Below the pieces are notes generated by a model. That model was not told the origin of the DNA. It saw only the letters and a list, made by a program, of their open reading frames with translations, and ran no database searches. Made by a program: the position numbers and the translations under genes. Positions 36,661 to 47,107 of a stretch of 64,000 nucleotides of DNA are shown here, piece by piece; positions within the stretch are counted from its first letter, which is position 1, and every line of letters begins with the position of its first letter. The stretch is from BD2-11 sp965115885 (GTDB lineage: Bacteria; Gemmatimonadota; Gemmatimonadetes; Longimicrobiales; Gaopeijiaceae). Where the stretch lies: NCBI GenBank assembly GCA_965115885.1, contig OZ220479.1, forward strand, positions 1,984,001-2,048,000, in the 5' to 3' direction.

Positions 36661-38066
36661 GGTCGGCTTCTCGCGTCGGCGAAGCGGCCCGTCACCGCGG
36701 CGGCGGCCGCCATCGCGGGGCTCATCAGGTGAGTGCGCGCGCCCCTGCCCTGCCGGCCCTCGAAGTTTCGGTTGGAAGTGGAAGCGCAGCGTTCGCCGGG
36801 CTGCGCGACGTCGTCGTTCATCCCCAGGCACATGGAGCAACCGGATTCGCGCCACTCGAACCCGGCGTCGCGGAAAACGCGGTCCAAGCCCTCCGCTTCG
36901 GCGGCGGCCTTGACCGCCGTGGAGCCGGGCACCACCAGAGCGTGGACGCGCGGGCTCACCCTGCGCCCGCGCGCGACGCGCGCCGCCTCGCGCAGGTCCT
37001 CGATGCGGGAGTTGGTGCACGAGCCCACGAAGACCCGATCCACCTCGATCTCCCGCATGGGCGTGCCCGGCTCGAGGCCCATGTAGGAGAGCGCCCGCTC
37101 GGCGGCGGCCCGGCTCTCGGAATCGGAAAAGTCGGCGGGGTTCGGGACCCGCCCGGTCACGGGAACCACCATGCCGGGGTTGGTCCCCCACGTGACCTGC
37201 GGTTCGAGGTCGGCCAGATCCACCTCCACCACCCGGTCGAAGCGCGCGCCGGGATCGGTGCGGAGGGCGGCCCAGCGCGCCGCCGCCCGGTCGAAAGCCT
37301 CGCCCGCAGGGGCGCTCGGGCGTCCGCGCAGGTACGAGAAAGTGGTTCGGTCGGGCGCGATCATGCCGGCCCGCGCGCCGGCCTCGATGGACATGTTGCA
37401 CACGGTCATGCGGCCCTCCATGGAAAGCGCGCGGATGGCCTCGCCGCGGTATTCCACCACATGTCCCGCACCCCCTGCCACCCCGATGCGGCCGATGGTG
37501 AAGAGGATCAGATCTTTGGCCGTCAGCCCCCGCCCGAGGCGTCCGCGGTAGCGGATTTCCATGCTGCGCGGGCGCTCCACGAGCAGGCACTGGGTGGCCA
37601 GCACGTGCTCCACCTGCGAGGTGCCGATCCCGAAGGCGATCGCGCCGAAGGCCCCGTGGGTGGAGGTGTGGCTGTCTCCGCACACGATGGTCATGCCGGG
37701 CTGGGTGGCGCCCAACTCGGGACCGATGACGTGCACGATGCCCTGTCGCTCGTCCCCCATGTCGTAGAGGGCGATGCCGTGCTCGGCGGCGTTGGCGCGG
37801 AGCGCCTCGATCTGACGGACCGCCACCGGGTCGGCCACGGGGAGGGAGCGGTGGGTGGTGGGCACGTTGTGGTCGACCGTGGCCAAGGTGCGCTCCGGGC
37901 GGCGCACCGCGCGACCTGCGGCGCGCAACCCGGCGAAGGCCTGCGGCGAGGTGACCTCGTGCACCAAGTGCAGGTCGACGTAGACGAGGTCGGGGCGCCC
38001 TTCCTCGCGGCGCACCACGTGCTGCTCCCACACCTTTTCGAACAGGGTGGTGGGTCGCGCGTTCAT
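36657..38066 (-). CDS. leuC: 3-isopropylmalate dehydratase large subunit
   Basis: This is the catalytic [4Fe-4S] subunit of isopropylmalate isomerase in leucine synthesis; 469 aa. The cluster ligands are in VFVGSCTNSRIEDL (one Cys) and GCSMCLGMNDD (two Cys). Other hallmarks are CGDSHTSTHGAFGAIAFGIG, TSQVEHVLATQ and STSNRNFEGRQG. The start is ATG 38066. It is 28 bp downstream of ilvD and coupled to leuD. Confidence 0.96.
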   Translation of the reverse strand: MNARPTTLFEKVWEQHVVRREEGRPDLVYVDLHLVHEVTSPQAFAGLRAAGRAVRRPERTLATVDHNVPTTHRSLPVADPVAVRQIEALRANAAEHGIALYDMGDERQGIVHVIGPELGATQPGMTIVCGDSHTSTHGAFGAIAFGIGTSQVEHVLATQCLLVERPRSMEIRYRGRLGRGLTAKDLILFTIGRIGVAGGAGHVVEYRGEAIRALSMEGRMTVCNMSIEAGARAGMIAPDRTTFSYLRGRPSAPAGEAFDRAAARWAALRTDPGARFDRVVEVDLADLEPQVTWGTNPGMVVPVTGRVPNPADFSDSESRAAAERALSYMGLEPGTPMREIEVDRVFVGSCTNSRIEDLREAARVARGRRVSPRVHALVVPGSTAVKAAAEAEGLDRVFRDAGFEWRESGCSMCLGMNDDVAQPGERCASTSNRNFEGRQGRGARTHLMSPAMAAAAAVTGRFADARSRP

Positions 38067-38094
38067 CGCTCGCTCCGCTACGTGGGGCGGGTGT

Positions 38095-39789
38095 TCAGGC
38101 GCGGTTGGTGACCGCGCCCTCCGAGGCGGACGCGACCAAGCGCGCGTACTTGCTCATGACGCCGGTGGCGGAGCCGCGAGCGGACTGCGCGCGCGGGCGC
38201 CAAGCGCTCGTCCGCTCGCGGATTTCGACATCGCTCAGATCGACCGACAGGGTGCGCGCGGCCACGTCGAAGGTGACGGCGTCGCCGTTCCGCACCGCTG
38301 CGATGGGGCCGCCCTCGACCGCCTCGGGCGCGACGTGGCCGGCCATCAGCCCATGGGTGGCGCCCGAAAAGCGGCCGTCGGTGAGCAGCCCCACCGAAGG
38401 CCCCAGACCCGCTCCGGCGAGCGCCGCCGTGACGGCGAGCATCTCCCGCATGCCGGGTCCGCCGCGCGGGCCTTCCCCCCGGATCACCATCACGTCCCCA
38501 GGGGAGATGGCGCCCGCCTGCACCGCGTCGAAGGCGTCTTCCTCGCAGTCGAACACCCGCGCGGGCCCGCTGTGACGGCCGCGGTCGGGGCCGGCCGCCT
38601 TCAACACGCAGCCGTCCGGCGCCAGATTGCCTCTGAGGACGACCAAGCCGCCGTGCGGCTTCACCGGGGTCTCCACGCTGGAGATCACTTCCTGCCCCTT
38701 CCCTTCGGCCGCCAGCGCCGCCTCCTCGGCGACCGTGCGCCCGGTGACCGTGGTCGCGCCGCCGTCGAGCAACCCCGCGTCCAGCAGGCGGGCCGCGAGC
38801 AACCGCACCCCCCCGGCCGCGTGCAGGTCGGTGGCCACGAAGCGTCCCCACGGCTTCATGTCCGCGATCACGGGCGTCTGCGCGCTGATGCGGTCGAAGT
38901 CCTCGAGGTCGAGCTCCACTCCCGCCTCGCGCGCGACCGCGAGCAGGTGCAGCACCGCGTTGGTCGACCCTCCGGTGGCCACGGCCAGGGCGACCCCGTT
39001 CTCCATGGCCGCACGCGTGAGGATGCGCCGGGCGCTCACCCCGCGCCGCACCAAGTCGACCGCCAGGCGGCCGCAGTCGCGCGCGACCCCCGCCTTGGCC
39101 GGATCGGCGGCCGGCACCGATCCGCTCCCCATCGGCGAGATGCCCATCGCCTCGAAAACGGTCGCCATGGTGTTGGCGGTGAACTGCCCGCCGCACGAAC
39201 CCGCGCCCGGACACGCTGCGCGCTCCAGTTCGTCCAGCTCCTCCTCGCTGATGCGGCCCGCCGCGCACGCCCCGATCCCCTCGAACACGTCCTGGATGGT
39301 GACGTCCCGCCCGCGATGGCGGCCCGGCCGGATGGAGCCGCCATAAAGCATAAGGCCGGGCAAGTCCAGGCGGGCCAGCGCCATGACCGTGCCGGGGATG
39401 GTCTTGTCGCACCCGGAGATGGCCACCACGCCGTCGAACCCGTAGGCGTCTCCCACCAGCTCGATGGAGTCGGCGATCAGCTCGCGGCTCACCAGCGAAG
39501 CGCGCATGCCCGGCGTCCCCATGGTGATGCCGTCCGAGATGGCGATGGTGTTGACCTCGAGCGGCACGCCCCCCGCCGCGCGGATCCCTCGCCGGACGGA
39601 GTCCGCGAGATCGCGCAGATGAGCGTTGCAGGGGGTGGCGTCGGTCCAGGTGTTGGCGATCACGATCAGCGGCTTGCGGAAATCTTCGTCCACCATGCCG
39701 ACCGCGCGCAACATGGAGCGCGCCGCCGCCCGGTCCCGCCCGGCGACCAGCGCCTGGCTGCGCAACGGAAGCGTCCGGAGTTCGGGCAT
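38095..39789 (-). CDS. ilvD: Dihydroxy-acid dehydratase
   Basis: IlvD dehydrates dihydroxy-isovalerate and dihydroxy-methylvalerate to the keto acids of valine and isoleucine. The product is 564 aa. Iron-sulfur ligands are visible in TPCNAHLRDL, AISGCDKTIPG and GAGSCGGQFTANTM; this spacing fits IlvD/Edd enzymes. The C-terminal swivel carries DGRFSGATHGLMAGHVAPEA. The start is ATG 39789 (MPELRTLPLRSQ), 14 bp after the ilvC stop. The longer frame upstream is shadow of ilvC. Confidence 0.95.
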   Translation of the reverse strand: MPELRTLPLRSQALVAGRDRAAARSMLRAVGMVDEDFRKPLIVIANTWTDATPCNAHLRDLADSVRRGIRAAGGVPLEVNTIAISDGITMGTPGMRASLVSRELIADSIELVGDAYGFDGVVAISGCDKTIPGTVMALARLDLPGLMLYGGSIRPGRHRGRDVTIQDVFEGIGACAAGRISEEELDELERAACPGAGSCGGQFTANTMATVFEAMGISPMGSGSVPAADPAKAGVARDCGRLAVDLVRRGVSARRILTRAAMENGVALAVATGGSTNAVLHLLAVAREAGVELDLEDFDRISAQTPVIADMKPWGRFVATDLHAAGGVRLLAARLLDAGLLDGGATTVTGRTVAEEAALAAEGKGQEVISSVETPVKPHGGLVVLRGNLAPDGCVLKAAGPDRGRHSGPARVFDCEEDAFDAVQAGAISPGDVMVIRGEGPRGGPGMREMLAVTAALAGAGLGPSVGLLTDGRFSGATHGLMAGHVAPEAVEGGPIAAVRNGDAVTFDVAARTLSVDLSDVEIRERTSAWRPRAQSARGSATGVMSKYARLVASASEGAVTNRA

Positions 39790-39803
39790 GCGCGCCCGGC
39801 CCC

Positions 39804-40789
39804 CTAGAGCCAAGCCATGCGGGAACGCAACTCCTTGCCGACCGCTTCGATGGGATGTTCGGCTCCGTCCGCCCGCATGCGGTCGAACGCCTCGCGCCCC
39901 CCGCGCGCCTCTTCGATCCAGCGGCGCGCGAACGCGCCCGACTGCACCTCGGCCAGGATCTCCTTCATCGCCGCACGCGACGCCTCGCCCACCACCCGAG
40001 GGCCGCTCGCGTAGTCGCCGTACTCGGCGGTGTCGCTGACCTCGCGCCGCATCCCCGAGATGCCGTGGGCGTAGGCCAGATCCACGATCAGCTTGAGCTC
40101 GTGCAGGCACTCGAAGTAGGCCAACGCCGGATCGTAGCCGGCTTCCACCAGCGTCTCGAAGCCCGCTTGCACCAGCGCGGAAAACCCTCCGCAGAGCACC
40201 GCCTGCTCCCCGAACAAGTCGGTCTCGGTCTCCGCCGCGAAGGTCGTCTCGAGGATGCCCGCGCGCGCGCACCCCAACCCCGCCGCGTACGCCCGGGCGA
40301 ACTCGGTGGCGTTGCCGCTGGCGTCCCGGTGCACCCCGTAGAGGGCCGGCACCCCGCGCCCGGCGACGAACTCCTCGCGCACGCGGTTCCCGGGGGACTT
40401 GGGAGCGACGAGGACCACGTCGGTGTGCTCCGGCGGGACGATCTCGCCGTAGTGGACGTTGAAGCCGTGCGCGAAGACGAGCGTGTCGCCCGGGTCGAGG
40501 TGCCGCTCGACCCCGGTCTCGTACACGTTCCTCTGGATCGTGTCGGGAACGAGCATCGACACGACCGTGGCGCCCGCGGCGCTCTCCGCGACGGAGGCCA
40601 CCCGCAACCCGTCGGCGCGCGCCTTCTCCGCCGAGGAACTGCCCTCGTAGAGCCCCACCACGACGTCGGCGCCCGAGTCCCGCAGGTTCAGGGCGTGCGC
40701 GTGTCCCTGGCTGCCGTAGCCGATGACGGCCACGGACCGTCCATGAAGAAGCTCCGCCGAAGCTCCGTTCCTGCCCATCGTCGTCTGGC

Positions 40790-40793
<4 letters not shown>
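39804..40793 (-). CDS. ilvC: Ketol-acid reductoisomerase (class I)
   Basis: IlvC isomerises and reduces acetolactate/acetohydroxybutyrate using NADPH and Mg2+. The 329-aa product has the nucleotide loop VIGYGSQGHAHALNLRDSG, the metal-binding Asp/Glu region TTFAAETETDLFGEQAVLCG and EAGYDPALAYFECLHELKLI, and the knotted C-domain. The length identifies the short class I form. The ATG at 40793 overlaps the leuA stop (ATGA). It is normally preceded by ilvB/ilvN, which are missing here. Confidence 0.95.
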
Positions 40794-42064
<1,271 letters not shown>

Positions 42065-42221
42065 GGGCACTCCTCGTTGCCGGATCCTGCCGAAGAAGAC
42101 GGTTGAACGCAATTTTTCGCAGGCCCGCTAGGGTGGAAACTTCGCAAGCGAGGAGGCGCGCATCAACCGCGCAAGGCGTCGCGGGAAGGGGAAAGGCACG
42201 ACGGGCCGAGCGGAGCGGGTG

Positions 42222-42600
42222 GATTCCGGCGGACGGCAAGCCTCGGATCGCCTTCGCCTCGCCATGCAACCGCGAGGGTTGTCCGGTCGCTGCCGTCGAG
42301 GTGTTCGAGAGGGCGACCGCCGATCCCGCTACGGCGGCAGTCCAGCTCGAGACGTTGCGCGAGCGCTTCGCGCGTCGCGCTCGTCGGCGACCGGGGGTCG
42401 TCGACCGACGTCCGCATCCGCGAGCTCGCAGGCGGCGGGAGTTCCTAGCCGCCACCGAGGTCGAACTGGACAAGGTCGCAGCGGCGGTCGGCCGCGACAG
42501 GCGACCGCTACGGGGCCGGAACAGGATCGCGATGCGGGCCGACCAGGCGCTGCGCCGCTACAAGGTTGGCAAGCACTTCTTTCTGTGGGCTCGCCTACTG
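42222..42600 (+). pseudogene. IS1634-family transposase remnant, central and 3' parts
   Basis: In one frame it reads GKPRIAFASPCNREGCPVAA then VEVFERATADPATAAVQLET, the family block GLLxxxEGCPVAVEVFEGNTxDPxT. A second frame nearby gives VALVGDRGSSTDVRIREL, the VLVGDRGMxTxxRIREL block. The first frame then returns with FLAATEVELDKVAAAVGRDR and RRYKVGKHFFL. Frameshifts and loss of ~60 intervening residues show decay. It lies 158 bp upstream of leuA on the opposite strand and carries the parts missing from the fragment at 6985-7530. Confidence 0.7.
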
Positions 42601-42689
42601 CGTCGGACGGCACATGCTGGAACTTCGGACTATACGCACGCCGAAGGTTGCCCGCCCCTTCCAAATGGACGCGGCCCCAAGCTCCTTGT

Positions 42690-43328
42690 TCACGTGCCGG
42701 CGACAGGGGGGAACCACTTCCGCAGCGTGGTCACCAGCTTGCCAAAAGCGAGATCTTGGCACCGCGCCAAGGACACACGCTTGGCAATGTCGGCGTAGAC
42801 GCGGGCCGAGCGACGCCGACGCGTGTGTTCCAAGGTGCGACGCAACGCCATCTTCGGGTTGTCCGGCTTCGCCAACTTCTGGCTCCACAGTCCCTCCTCG
42901 CGAAGCCACGACTTTAGCTCGCCGTATCGGCCCTTCCAGCGAAGGCACTCCAGCATTGCGCGCGATTCTGTCCACACCCACGCCTCGAGCTCTGGATCGA
43001 TCACGACGGCCTTGCCGCAATCAGGCCAGCCATTCCGATCGAGCTCGGCTTCCACGCTTCGTTCAATCGACTCCCTTTCCTCCGAACTCCCACACCCGTT
43101 CCTGTCGAAAACCACGAGCGCGTGACTGAAGCGGTTTCGAAAGGTACGGAGGAAATCGGCCGCAGTCGCTCTGCACCCGTTGTCTCTGTTCGGATGGCGT
43201 TGGCATTCAAACTGAACGGGACGTATCTCAATGCTCTCGGGACGGCGAAGGATCGCGCTGATGGCCTCCTCGATATCCCGGTCGGCGGCAAGGACGAACA
43301 GTTTCTCGCGGTCGCGCGGCGCATTCAT
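42690..43328 (-). CDS. TOPRIM-like partner protein of the adjacent AAA ATPase
   Basis: The 212-aa protein has an N-terminal beta strand with acidic residues (KLFVLAADRDIEEAISAI), a second strand LVVFDRNGCG (71-80) and a third AVVIDPELEAWVW (107-119). This E/D...D-x-(D/N)...D layout resembles TOPRIM-fold partner proteins such as RloB or DUF4276 members. The C-terminal half is helical and basic (RTLEHTRRRRSARVYADIAK). The ATG at 43328 overlaps the ATPase stop by 4 bp. The pair resembles known two-gene ATPase-nuclease anti-phage modules, but no family assignment can be proved here. Confidence 0.7.
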   Translation of the reverse strand: MNAPRDREKLFVLAADRDIEEAISAILRRPESIEIRPVQFECQRHPNRDNGCRATAADFLRTFRNRFSHALVVFDRNGCGSSEERESIERSVEAELDRNGWPDCGKAVVIDPELEAWVWTESRAMLECLRWKGRYGELKSWLREEGLWSQKLAKPDNPKMALRRTLEHTRRRRSARVYADIAKRVSLARCQDLAFGKLVTTLRKWFPPVAGT

Positions 43329-44596
43329 CCCACGATGCCTTTGGCAAACAAGACGCTCTTGTCGATCGATCCCTGCCATCCCTTGAGGATCGGGTGTTCA
43401 TCGCCCGAAACGATGTCGGTTGCCCCGTCTGCGTTCTTGGCGAAGCACAGTGCCATGGAAGGTTCGACCAGCTCGACGAAGGCCGGCGAGTGAGTCGCCG
43501 CAAGAACCTGCGCGTCATAGACAGACGCCAGCGAATCGACCACGCCCTCCAGTGCGAGCGGGTGGACGCCATTCTCCGGTTCCTCTAGGAGGTGGATGTC
43601 CTTGTTGTCTGGAATGTAAGCCAGCAACGTGAGCGCCAGAAGACGCATGGTTCCATCCGAAGCCGTCCATGAAGGCACTTCCACCCCCGTGTCGTACTTA
43701 AGGACTAGATAGGCATGTCGATCCTCCGGGCGCACCACCACGCGCACGTCCTTCAGATCGGTGAGCGCAGTACGCACATGCCTCATCCACTCCCGATACT
43801 CTTCGATGTGCCGTTTCCGTAGCCGCATGACCATTCGCGGAAGATTCGACCCATCCTCAGCAAGCCCATTGGTTCCGTACTCGGGCGGGCTCGGTCGCCG
43901 CATCGCTTCGCTGTCCAGGAGCACCCGCCGGATTCCGTTTTCCAACATTCTCTTGACAAAGGTGGCCACCGGGAATTTCTCGGGGGACTCGGGCAAGTTC
44001 GCCAGCGTGGATCGACGCGGGCCGAACGCGATCGACGTCACCCAGCCCTTCCCCGCCCTCGACGCCGTTTCGACATAGTAGCTGTCGGTTCCCTGATCCG
44101 ACTTGTTCACCACCGACCTCATTCCGGCCCGTCCTCTTCCAAACAGGATCGTCGCAGGCGGCCGAGGCGGGTCCGGAAACGGGGACCTCCGGGAAGGCGG
44201 TCCCGCGTTCTTCGGTTGCGGCATGAGCAATGCACGTTCGGAAGAGATCCGGCCCCCCTTGCCATCGCCGCGAATCGCGATTTCGTATCTGAACACCCTG
44301 AAGTTCTTGTCGGACGGAAGCCGGGGAAGCAGATCGTCGGGTACGTCCACTTCGATCGCTAGCTCGAATCCGATTTCTCCATCGGGACGACCCCAGACCA
44401 AGTCCCGAAAATCGGCCGTTCGCCTCCCGACCGCCCCTTCCAGTCCGTCTCGCACCAAGTCGCCCAAGAAGACGATCGCGTCGAACAGCGTGCTCTTGCC
44501 GCTGGCGTTGGGGCCGATCAGCGCGTGGAAGCGGTCGAGCTTCAGGTCCACGTAGTGCAGGCAACGGAAGTTGAGTGCCTGAATTCTGCGGATCAT
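43325..44596 (-). CDS. AAA/ABC-type ATPase (OLD/RecF-like), probable defence-module ATPase
   Basis: The 423-aa protein begins MIRRIQALNFRCLHYVDLKL, the usual start of AAA_15/AAA_21 (RecF/SMC-like) ATPases. Walker A is GPNASGKS (28-35), a signature-like SDGTMRLLAL sits at 313-322, Walker B plus glutamate is IHLLEEPENGVHP (334-346), and the H-loop is ATHSP (367-371). A ~270-residue insert with no recognised motif separates the halves. No C-terminal nuclease is attached; the next gene may supply it. The ATG at 44596 is preceded by GGGAGA. Such pairs occur in anti-phage systems; this role is inferred. Confidence 0.85.
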   Translation of the reverse strand: MIRRIQALNFRCLHYVDLKLDRFHALIGPNASGKSTLFDAIVFLGDLVRDGLEGAVGRRTADFRDLVWGRPDGEIGFELAIEVDVPDDLLPRLPSDKNFRVFRYEIAIRGDGKGGRISSERALLMPQPKNAGPPSRRSPFPDPPRPPATILFGRGRAGMRSVVNKSDQGTDSYYVETASRAGKGWVTSIAFGPRRSTLANLPESPEKFPVATFVKRMLENGIRRVLLDSEAMRRPSPPEYGTNGLAEDGSNLPRMVMRLRKRHIEEYREWMRHVRTALTDLKDVRVVVRPEDRHAYLVLKYDTGVEVPSWTASDGTMRLLALTLLAYIPDNKDIHLLEEPENGVHPLALEGVVDSLASVYDAQVLAATHSPAFVELVEPSMALCFAKNADGATDIVSGDEHPILKGWQGSIDKSVLFAKGIVG

Positions 44597-45060
44597 GCGG
44601 GTCTCCCGTGGTCCGGCATCCGGTGGTCGTTCAATGGTGGGCGAACCCGAGAGCCGCGGCAACCTGGATCGAGCCGTCCCCGCTTCTTCTCCAGGACCGG
44701 CTGGAACGCCCGGAGATCGGTCGCGTGCAACTGCGTCTCCTCCGCGCATGGTCGCCAGGCGGCGCTTCGCAGCACCGCCGTTCCCCAAGGGACGTCGCGG
44801 GGAACGGACACCCGTATCCGCACTTCCCGGAGCTGGGAGCGGGCCTTCTCCGACTCTCCGTCCTCGGCGGCGGCGCTCGCGGAATCCGCATCCGCGTCGG
44901 CCAAGTCGCACGCCACGCGCGCGTTTCCGAGCGTCCGGTGAGCGGTGCGTCCGTCGCGACTCCGGGCGGGAAATTCGCCCCCGACTTCCGTGAGCCGACG
45001 GGACGGGAACGCCGTGCGCTCGGGATCGGACACGTCGCCGCGGACCGTCCCGCCCACCAC
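44593..45060 (-). CDS. Possible small gene upstream of the ATPase, unrecognised
   Basis: This 155-codon frame opens at a GTG and ends in a TGA that overlaps the ATPase ATG (ATGA), a hallmark of coupled genes. Its third codon positions are strongly G/C biased, as expected of true coding here, over KARSQLREVRIRVSVPRDVP and neighbouring parts. The last ~30 residues look like shadow sequence, no ribosome site is clear and no relative is recognised. A related frame (ALARAFDHLYAVTVP) lies just upstream in another phase, so it may be a decayed gene. Confidence 0.3.
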   Translation of the reverse strand: MVGGTVRGDVSDPERTAFPSRRLTEVGGEFPARSRDGRTAHRTLGNARVACDLADADADSASAAAEDGESEKARSQLREVRIRVSVPRDVPWGTAVLRSAAWRPCAEETQLHATDLRAFQPVLEKKRGRLDPGCRGSRVRPPLNDHRMPDHGRPA

Positions 45061-45343
45061 CGGGCACCGTCACCGCGTAGAGGTGGTCGAACGCCCGGGC
45101 CAGCGCTTGGTCGCCTCCCGGACGTCTCACGGCGGACGGGTCGGATCGTGCGATCCGCGCTTCGGGTTGTCCTGCTACCTTGAAGCGGCGATTCGGTTTC
45201 GTCGAACCCCGCTTCCCGGCCTCCCCTCGCGGGGGGTCGCCGGCGGCGGAGCTTTGCGGGGAGCGGCTCGTGCGCTTTCTTTTCGTCTCCGGCTCGCGGG
45301 CTTCCCCGATTCCCGTTTCACCTCGGGCAAAGGTGCGTGCGTC

Positions 45344-46384
45344 GTGAAAGTCGGCTTGGTGGGCTTCCCCGGATCGGGGAAAACGACCGTGTTCAATGCG
45401 ATGACCGGGCGGGACGCCCCGGTCGGATTCGGAGGTCAAGTGCGGCGTGCGGTGGTGGACGTGCCGGACCCGCGCGTGGATCGGCTCTCGGCCCTGTACC
45501 GGCCGAAGAAGACCACTCGCGCCAACATCGTGTTCTGCGACGTCCCCGGCGAGCAGGGCTCCGAACGGCGCGGGCTCTCCACGGCGGCGCTCCAACAGGT
45601 GCGCGACCAGGAGGCCCTGTGCCTCGTGCTGCGGGACTTCGACAACCCTGCGCTGGAGCGCGGTCCCGATCCGGCGGGCGAGCTGGAGGCGTTCCACGCC
45701 GAATGCGTGCTGGCCGACCTGGAGTTCGTCGAGCGCTGGTTGGAACGTGCGCGCAAGGAGGCCCGTCGAGGGCCGGAGACCGCCGCGTTCGAACGCATGA
45801 GGGAGACGCTCGAGGCGGAACAACCGGTTCGCCTGCTGTCGGCCGCGGAGCTGGATCGATCCTTGCTCCGAGGTCATTCGCTCCTGACCGACGTTGCGTT
45901 GCTGGTCGTGTTCAATCGCGACGAGGGGCGCGCGGGAACGGCGCTCGCGGGGGAGTCGGAGGAGGCGCTGGAGCGCATCGGCGCCGCGGGCATGACGCTT
46001 TCGGCCAGCCTCGAGGCGGAGATCGCGATGCTCGATCCCGCGGATCAGCCGGAGTTCCTGAAAGAGATGGGGCTCGCCGAGCCCGCGCTCGGCCGCTTCA
46101 TCCGGGCTTCCTACCAGCTGCTGGACCTGATCTCCTTCCTGACCGTGGGCGAGGACGAGGTCCGTGCCTGGACGATTCGAGAGGGAACGCCGGCGCGCCG
46201 CGCCGCCGGGAAGATCCACTCCGATCTGGAACGGGGTTTCATCCGTGCCGAAGTCATCCCCTTCGACGTCTTCGAGGAGCACGGATCCGAGCGAGCGGTG
46301 AAGGCGGCGGGCAGGTTGCGGGTGGAGGGCAAGGACTACGTGGTGCGCGACGGCGACATCCTGCACGTGCGCTTCAACGTGTGA
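45344..46384 (+). CDS. ychF: YchF/Ola1-family (OBG-type) P-loop NTPase
   Basis: This ribosome-associated ATPase/GTPase is linked to translation stress. The 346-aa product has Walker A GFPGSGKT (7-14), a switch region VVDVPDPRVDRLSALYRPKK (family pattern VxVPDxRLxxLA), switch II FCDVPG followed by the helical insertion domain, NRDE in place of the usual Asn-x-x-Glu-type G4, and a C-terminal TGS domain (ISFLTVGEDEVRAWTIREGT and GRLRVEGKDYVVRDGDILHV). The product is slightly shorter than E. coli YchF (363), and the TGS end is conserved. The GTG at 45344 is chosen because the protein starts directly at VGLVGFPGSGKT. It overlaps the next ATG. Confidence 0.9.
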   Translation: MKVGLVGFPGSGKTTVFNAMTGRDAPVGFGGQVRRAVVDVPDPRVDRLSALYRPKKTTRANIVFCDVPGEQGSERRGLSTAALQQVRDQEALCLVLRDFDNPALERGPDPAGELEAFHAECVLADLEFVERWLERARKEARRGPETAAFERMRETLEAEQPVRLLSAAELDRSLLRGHSLLTDVALLVVFNRDEGRAGTALAGESEEALERIGAAGMTLSASLEAEIAMLDPADQPEFLKEMGLAEPALGRFIRASYQLLDLISFLTVGEDEVRAWTIREGTPARRAAGKIHSDLERGFIRAEVIPFDVFEEHGSERAVKAAGRLRVEGKDYVVRDGDILHVRFNV

Positions 46385-47107
46385 TGCGGGAGCGGGACGG
46401 GAGCCGGACCGGCATCGAGACGCGCGCACGCCGGGAGCGCGCCCGAGAGCGACGCGTTGCGGGCGCCGCTCTCGCGTGGATCGCATGGCTGGCCGTGGCG
46501 AGCGCGGGCGGCGCCCAAGCCCCGTCGCGCCCCGAACTGCTCCGGATCGCGCGCGAGGTGGCGGGAGAGGCCGCGTTCGCGTCGTTGGCGACGGTCGACG
46601 AAGCCGGCGATCCGGCCGTGCGCGTCATGGACCCGCTCCCCCCGGACGGCGCCTGGGTCGTGTGGCTGGCCACCAATCCGGCCAGCCGCAAGGCGGAGCA
46701 CCTGCGCGCGCATCCCCGCGTGGCGCTCCACTACTTCGCCCCGCAGGTCCCCGCGTACGTGACTCTGGTCGGCAAAGCGCGCTTGGTCGACGCGCCGGAG
46801 GCGAAGGCGCGCCACTGGAAAGACTCGTGGACCCCCTTCTATCCCGACCGGAACGAGAGCGTGCTGCTCATCGAGGTGACCCCCATCCGGCTCGAGGTGG
46901 TCTCGGAAGCGCACGGCGTGCCCGGAGATCCCGAGACATGGCGGGCCCATGTGGTGGAATTCGATCCCGAGCCGGAGAGCGACCTCGCGGAGGACGTCGG
47001 CCGCGTCCCCGCAGCGCGTCCCATGCGGAAGACCGCCCTGGCGCGCGCGCCGGAGGATGCCGAGTATGCCAAGGTCGATCCAAGCGCATTCCTCCGGGAG
47101 GCACCCC
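46384..47107 (+). CDS. Secreted pyridoxamine 5'-phosphate oxidase-fold (FMN-binding split barrel) protein, 3' end unclear
   Basis: The ATG at 46384 overlaps the ychF stop (TGATG). A basic N-region and hydrophobic core (GAALAWIAWLAVASAGGAQA) form a signal peptide. The PPOX fold follows: FASLATVDEAGDPAVRVMDP, AWVVWLATNPASRKAEHLRA, HPRVALHYFAP, then VTLVGKARLVDAPEAKARHW and VLLIEVTPIRLEVV. This matches the general-stress-protein-26 type of flavin-binding proteins. Family sequence fades near YAKVDPSAFLREA (about 47095), yet the frame has no stop until 50166, running on through the next gene. The end given here is the start of the next gene, so an indel or unusual overlap must exist near 47100. 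Confidence 0.7.
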
